DNA of 64,000 bases, taken from positions 31,544,136-31,608,135 of the forward strand of contig NC_079134.1 of assembly GCF_945859705.1 (NCBI RefSeq), written 5' to 3'. Of the stretch, positions 58,955 to 64,000 are shown one piece after another. Under the pieces are notes generated by a model. That model made no database searches. It saw only the letters and a program-made list of their open reading frames with translations, and was not told where the DNA came from. How positions within the stretch are numbered: position 1 is the first letter of the stretch; each line of letters begins with the position of its first letter. The translations under genes were made by a program, and so were the position numbers. The stretch comes from Episyrphus balteatus. Lineage: Eukaryota > Arthropoda > Insecta > Diptera > Syrphidae.

Positions 58955-59699
58955 GTAAGTTTGTAGAAATAAAAAAAAAAAAATAAAAATATCAAAAACA
59001 AATCCTTTAAACACACCATAACACCAATATAAGTGAAATTTATTGAAGTAAAATGCATGAGTTCGACTAGGTTTTAATAAAAATATTTTGCATTAAAATG
59101 GAGGTGTAAGACATCCAAAATCAAATTAGAGTAATGAATTTTTGTAAGTTAAATTAAGTTTGCAAAACATTATTTCATATTTAGAATAGAACTAATAATT
59201 TTATATAAGAATTAGGTACCTACATTTTTACGTCAAAGTAATTTTAGGTATTTAGATATTGAATGTGTTTTTTTGGTAACTCAGTACTTAGCTCAGTACA
59301 ATTTTGCACGGGAAACAACAACAAATAATTGCTGAGGATAAACCAAATTTTTTTATTTGTTGCTTTACAGAGAAAATTTTTTTTCTAAAGTTATACATTT
59401 TTAGCCCTTCAACAATAAAGGATTATTAATAATCAATAAAAGTGATCGCTTGTTGTTGTTAAGAGCATAAAATGTTTAGTCAGTAAAATACTAAGTACCA
59501 ATAAACCACGGCAATTATAATCAAAATAAAGATAAAAGCACAACAAAAAACTTGCAAAATATAGTCCACGACACTTGGTCAAATGTACACTGTTTTTTTA
59601 TTTTGATCAGCCATAGAATGATTTTAATTGAGGGTAATATATTTTTGATAGAAATAAAAAATTACACATACGCCACAGTGACCGTGTAAATTTAAAATT

Positions 59700-60010
59700 A
59701 AAATAACACAGTCACACAAAAAAAGTACTGACCTGGGGATGCGACTATGTTAATCATATGTTTTCGGCTCGCTGAAGCCAGATTCAAAGTCTTTTTCAAA
59801 CTATCACGTCAGGTTTTCGTGATAACCACAAAAAGTACGTTCGTTTCAGGGTGTCTGTGAAAACCTGACGTGATCGTGAATTTTTTTTTTTCTGCGTGGC
59901 CAAAAAATACCTTGTGAGAGCAAAAAAAAAATGCTCACATGGGGATACGTTTATGTTAATAGTATGTGGTTTTGGTCGCTGAAACCGAATTCGTTTCACT
60001 CGTTCGATTC
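59700..60010. repeat. Repeat pair with a perfect 16-bp inverted repeat
   Basis: ATCACGTCAGGTTTTC (59803-59818) and its exact complement (59859-59874) form a hairpin. On the outside, TGGGGATGCGACTATGTTAA and TGGGGATACGTTTATGTTAA, followed by GTCGCTGAAACC / CTCGCTGAAGCC, form a direct repeat about 200 bp apart. Probably a decayed short element. Confidence 0.65.
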
Positions 60011-60295
60011 ACACTGGAAATACACATGATCTTTTTTTAAGTGAATTATTAACTAACGGTACCTGCTATTGAATCATTTTTTTTTCAATCTGAATTATTC
60101 AATTTTATTGAATTTATAGAATTTTAATATAAATAAGTAGTAACATTTTGAAAAAAAATAATTTTTAGGTTAAAAAAATTTTTTTTATTGAAAAATCAAG
60201 TATTCGAAATTGTTTGAAATTTTGTTTTAAGGTGTTGATTAATAACTCGAATAAAATGACATTCCAAATTTATTTTAAAATTTTTTTTCCAAAAA

Positions 60296-61005
60296 TCTAA
60301 TATATAAAAATCTCATGTTGCAGTGTTTGTTGCCAAACTCCTCCGAAACGGCTGGACTGATTTTTATGAAATTTTGTACACATATCGGGTAGGTCTGAGA
60401 ATCGGCCAACATCTATTTTTCATACCTCTAAATTGTAAGGGTGGCCCGGCCAAATTTTGTTAAATCTTCTCGGAACGATCTTTTCGATTTTTTTTTGTGT
60501 ATGTTGAGTAGTCTGAGAATTGGCCATTCGACCAACATGAATTTTCATATGATAAAATGGTTAGGATGGTCCAACCAAAAAAATTTCTATATGTTTTTGG
60601 AATGATTTTTATGAAATTTTGTAGGTATATCGGGAAAGCCTAAGAATCGGCCAACATCTATTTTCATTCCACTAAAAGGTTAGGGTGGTCCACTCCAATT
60701 TTTTTTGAACGATTTTTTCAAGTCCTGGCCTTATATTGTTTTCAAGGGGTTCAATAAAGTTAGTTTTCCAACTCATATGAAAGCCTAAATTCGTAACATT
60801 TCATATTCTAAATACAAAAACTTTAAGGCTACAAACATCAATCTTAATAATGCGATCAATAGAACTCAAAAAACACATTCTTTTATTTATAAAGACCTAT
60901 GTTTGATGTTGTGACCCGATTTTTTTTTTTTGGAATAGATTGACACACTCCAAAATTGGAAGTAAATAGCAGAAGAGGTGTAACGAAGTCAAACGGGTCA
61001 GCTAG
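60296..61005 (+). mobile_element. Non-autonomous Helitron, 710 bp
   Basis: The 5' end is TCTAATATATAAAAATCTC and the 3' end CAAACGGGTCAGCTAG, inserted between A (60295) and T (61006). This matches the 5'-TC ... CTAG-3' rule and the AT target of Helitrons. The body contains CGAAACGGCTGGACTGATTT and repeated AGAATCGGCCAACATCTATT blocks, typical of abundant insect Helitrons. There is no Rep or helicase coding sequence. Confidence 0.8.
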
Positions 61006-61292
61006 TTTATTTATAAAATTTATATGTATTTATTTGTACATAGTTAATTTTTTTTTTTCATTTGAAAAATGAATTTTATTTTTTTATTTAATATTTTTAA
61101 TTTCATATTATGTACATAAATTTGCCAAATTTGTGTTTAAAAGACTCAAACATTTTTGCGAATTGAATTCCAAGAGCAAGTTTGTGCAAGAAAGACATTC
61201 TAAACATTTTCCTTACCAGTTTCCATTTAACGTTTATTGTCAGAAATTTAGAAATAACCTGAAACTTTGTTCTCATGACAGATTACAGATTA

Positions 61293-62909
61293 CCGTAAAA
61301 CCGGGTGACTTTGGCTCGTTTTCAAACTCAAATGTGAATAACTTCTGCAATAACTTTTTTTTTAAATTAAGATTTCAAACAATTTACCTACTTCGCTCAT
61401 TCTATAGGTATGATTTATCTTGAAGAAATCTGTCCGACAGTTCTATAGATAAATGCCAAAATATGGGTGGCCAAAGTCACCCTCCATTCCGGGTGACTTT
61501 GGCCGGTAGGACGTTTGCTATATTTCCAGTTCAACTAGGTACAAGTAGCACTTCAGTCTAACCCAGCCCAAATGAAAGAGCAGATTTTTTTAAACATGTG
61601 GGTATTGTTTTTATTTTCGTACACAGAATTGTCGGTTTTTATTTGATTAAAAAAAAAAAAAAAACCTTAAAATTAGCATACATTTTGATATCCTTCAAAG
61701 GATATGGAAAAAAATAGTCTCTCTCTGCAATCAACCGTTGGAACAGGAAGTTTCTTCTTGTTATTTTTTTCTTTACTGTCTTGGATTCCGGCTGTGACTT
61801 ATTTTTGAGGGGCCGGGCTGATCCGTTTACATTTCTTCAGTGGCATCATCGGGTGCATCTACATTGGGAGAATGTGTTAAAACGCTCGACGATAATGTGA
61901 AGTCCGCCAAAGTGACACTAGCACCTGGTTCAGTGTTAACTTTTTTCTTTCTTGGCTTCCTGGTTGAGGTATCCGGGGTCCGAAGGCTCTTTATATAGTC
62001 CAATACTGAATCGCTAAGGTTTATCATGTTGCTGGAAGTATTATCTGTTCTTGATTCAGTTTTGTCGAGGTTACTTAAAACTTGTTGTCTATCGCATGGA
62101 TAAATTCCATTTCCATTTTCCCTTGCCTTGTCGTTCTCATGTAATCTGTCCCAGACTTTTTTTAGAAGCCTAGGAAACACATCTTTCGGCACTGTTTTGT
62201 TTTTCCAGTTTGCCATCTTAGGGTTTTCCTCCATAATATTTTAAGAGGTCGAAAGAAGGCTACGTCTAGTGGTTGAGCTGCCAAATGTTGATGTGTATGA
62301 TCTGATAACATTTTAATTATATTGCCAAATATCAGTTTTGTCAATATATACCAATATATAAAAACAAAGTCTAGTGCAAAAATTAAGAGGGTGACTTTGG
62401 ATGGGTGGCCATACCGGCCAAAGTCACCCTACCATATGGCATTTTTTATAAAAAAATTAAAATTAATTTTTATGAAATAGTTACAAGGGTAGAATGAAAG
62501 TAATTCAACTTGCAAAAAAATACACATAACGGAGTTAAAGTCATTTTGCAATCCTATTTCTGCAACATGTTCAAACTATCCAACATTTTCAGGTAATTTT
62601 TTTTTAGCATTTTTAAGAAAACTTAATTTTAGTATAAATGAATATCTAATTTTAATTAAATAAAGCTGGTATGATCACTTTTTAATTCATCAAATTATAC
62701 GAATTTACAAAGAAACTTGGAAAGAATCAGACAAGTCCTTCATATATTAACAATTTTTTAAAAAAGTGTCCATGTCAAAGTCAAAGTCACCCCCCAACTA
62801 ACAATTTTGCTTCTGTAAAGCTTTATAGAAGCAAAAGAAGCATGTATAAGGCTTTACAGAAGCAGGATTGTTACTCGGGCCGCCAGGCCAAAATCACCCG
62901 GTTCTACGG
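61293..62909. mobile_element. Decayed pogo/Tigger-like element, 1.6 kb, flanked by TA
   Basis: The ends are CCGTAAAACCGGGTGACT on the left and the complement of CCGTAGAACCGGGTGATT on the right, with TA on both sides (61291-61292 and 62910-62911). The motif GGGTGACTTTGGC or its complement recurs inside near 61476, 61492, 62391, 62425 and 62790. A transposase fragment lies on the minus strand (61827-62344). The DDE core is missing, so the element is an internal-deletion derivative. Confidence 0.85.
61827..62344 (-). pseudogene. C-terminal fragment of a pogo/Tigger-type DDE transposase, frameshifted
   Basis: These transposases cut and paste DNA between inverted repeats. Read on the minus strand from 62344, one frame carries QPLDVAFFRPLKILWRKTLR, the conserved segment after the DDE core in pogo/Tigger and related insect transposases (usual form LQPLDV.FF.PLK). 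A second frame (62234-61827, 135 codons) continues with PKDVFPRLLKKVWDRL and GIYPCDRQQVL, which normally follow in the same protein, then a low-complexity tail ending in a stop. The shift between the two frames lies near 62200-62235. The residues that usually precede GIYP are altered, and the DNA-binding and catalytic domains are absent. It is a non-functional relic inside the TA-flanked element. Family assignment rests on these motifs only. Confidence 0.8.
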
Positions 62910-64000
62910 TATTAGATTTAACTCATGTTGAAATTAAGTAAAAGATGTAGCCACAGTCGGAAGTTTTTGTTGAATACTTAATCAATAATTTTTTGTTCTG
63001 CATTTTGGACAAAAGCAAAAACTGAAATTTTGCAAATCAAACACAATATAGGTAGTAACATTCTCTTGTCAACAATATGATGTTTCGATAAATTCCATAA
63101 TAATATGCGATTGACATTTTTGTAATGCATGTGATCAAAAAAATATACAAAAAATAATCGGCAAAAGAAATATTGAAAGTATTTTACAATAACGCATTGC
63201 ACAGCAGTTTCGTTAAGAGTGTTTATTGTTCATAATTCTCCAAAAAAGTTTCTAAATACCTTCGCAAAAATAACAACAATAGATTTTGCAAAATGATGCA
63301 AAGCTATTTCATATCCGCATCAAAACTAAAAAAAAAAATTAAACTCTATATAAACTATTATAACGGTTCGATATCAATCGTTTCGTTTGCCAAAAAAAAT
63401 TCAAAAAGTCAGCTAATCTTTTTGAATGGGTGAACTATTTTAACAGTATTCTCTAGTAGATGCATGGTATATTTTTTGGTTTAAATAACCTACCCCTAAA
63501 TTTTGACACATGCATCCTGTTACAAAATAATTCTATCTGTCCCCCTGCTCCTTCTATCATTCTATAGTTCTCTTCTATGGCATGTGATAGTATTTTGTAA
63601 AATCGAAAAATACAAAATTACACAGAGTCAACAAAAAAAAAAAAAAAAAACTAAAAACACACTCATACACACACACTAAAAATGAAGACCAAACAAAAAT
63701 ATTGTGAACGAGAAAATGCTGTTATAAGCACAAAAAAAAAAAGGACACGTCAGGGAGATGCTTCTGTGCTGGGAATAAATAAAATGCTTTGGATATGTCG
63801 ATGCTATGGATGTTTAAAGCTGTCATCTATTTGTGTTGCAAATTCGATGCAACGCTAACAAAACACATCAAAAAAAGCTTTATTTTTTTGTGTTTGGTTT
63901 GGTTTGTGTGGTTTTTTGTTGTTGTTTGACAATATTTCTCTATATTTTTTTTTTTGTTCAATTTTTTTGTAAAATCAACAAAAAATATCTCAAAAGATGT

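Larger units (their letters stand above)
58955..64000 (+). other. Start of intron 3 of the CELF/Bruno gene (open at window end)
   Basis: The sequence after the GTAAGT donor contains no RRM1/RRM2 continuation up to the end of the window, so the intron is at least 5 kb. It carries a 16-bp inverted repeat region (59700-60010), a Helitron (60296-61005) and a pogo-like element (61293-62909). From 62912 to 64000 only AT-rich sequence with A runs and a GTT-rich tract near 63900 was seen. Confidence 0.8.

Overview
The window looks like AT-rich, intron-rich insect DNA, most likely from a dipteran with an expanded genome. The evidence is one conserved RNA-binding protein gene with very long introns, asparagine-rich low-complexity coding sequence, and a dense, nested set of typical arthropod transposons (hAT, pogo-like, piggyBac-like, Helitron, foldback-like and long-inverted-repeat elements). 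The species assignment is an inference; nothing in the window fixes it. Only one protein-coding gene can be supported: the 5' part of a plus-strand CELF/Bruno-family RNA-binding protein gene. Three coding exons are visible: a short first exon (28434-28516), an Asn-rich exon that starts RRM1 (33219-33595), and an 83-bp exon that completes the RNP1 motif (58872-58954). They join in frame (phase 2, then phase 1) into about 181 residues, and the last exon ends on a clean donor, so the gene continues beyond base 64000. The introns are about 4.7 kb, 25.3 kb and more than 5 kb. Layout: 1-28 kb is upstream DNA, mostly transposon debris. It holds a tRNA-bearing MITE (2333-2766), two hAT elements with perfect 8-bp target duplications (3584-5617 and 16529-18198), a minisatellite (6484-6914), a long-TIR element with a pogo-like MITE nested inside it (8466-10527 and 8869-9715), a broken piggyBac-type MITE, and several copies of a GCAAGTA-flanked repeat, one of them split by a foldback-like element (26009-26886). 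28.0-28.5 kb holds the likely promoter and first exon. 28.5-58.9 kb is introns 1 and 2, carrying four AT-rich hairpin MITEs, a third hAT with a retroelement fragment inside it, a 242-bp piggyBac-type MITE, two related foldback-like elements, and three long inverted repeats (41541-43300, 48487-49375 and 55661-57271). 59-64 kb is intron 3, with a Helitron end pair (60296-61005) and a decayed pogo/Tigger-like element (61293-62909) that still encodes the C-terminal part of its transposase. Three observations stand out. First, the near-perfect 1.76-kb inverted repeat, with arms of about 800 bp, lies in a transcribed intron and could fold into long hairpin RNA. Second, the pogo-like element and the 8.9-kb MITE share a repeated GGGTGA...TGGC motif architecture. 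Third, many insertions can be ordered in time because one sits inside another with an identifiable target duplication. No rRNA gene, CRISPR array, functional tRNA or second protein-coding gene was found.
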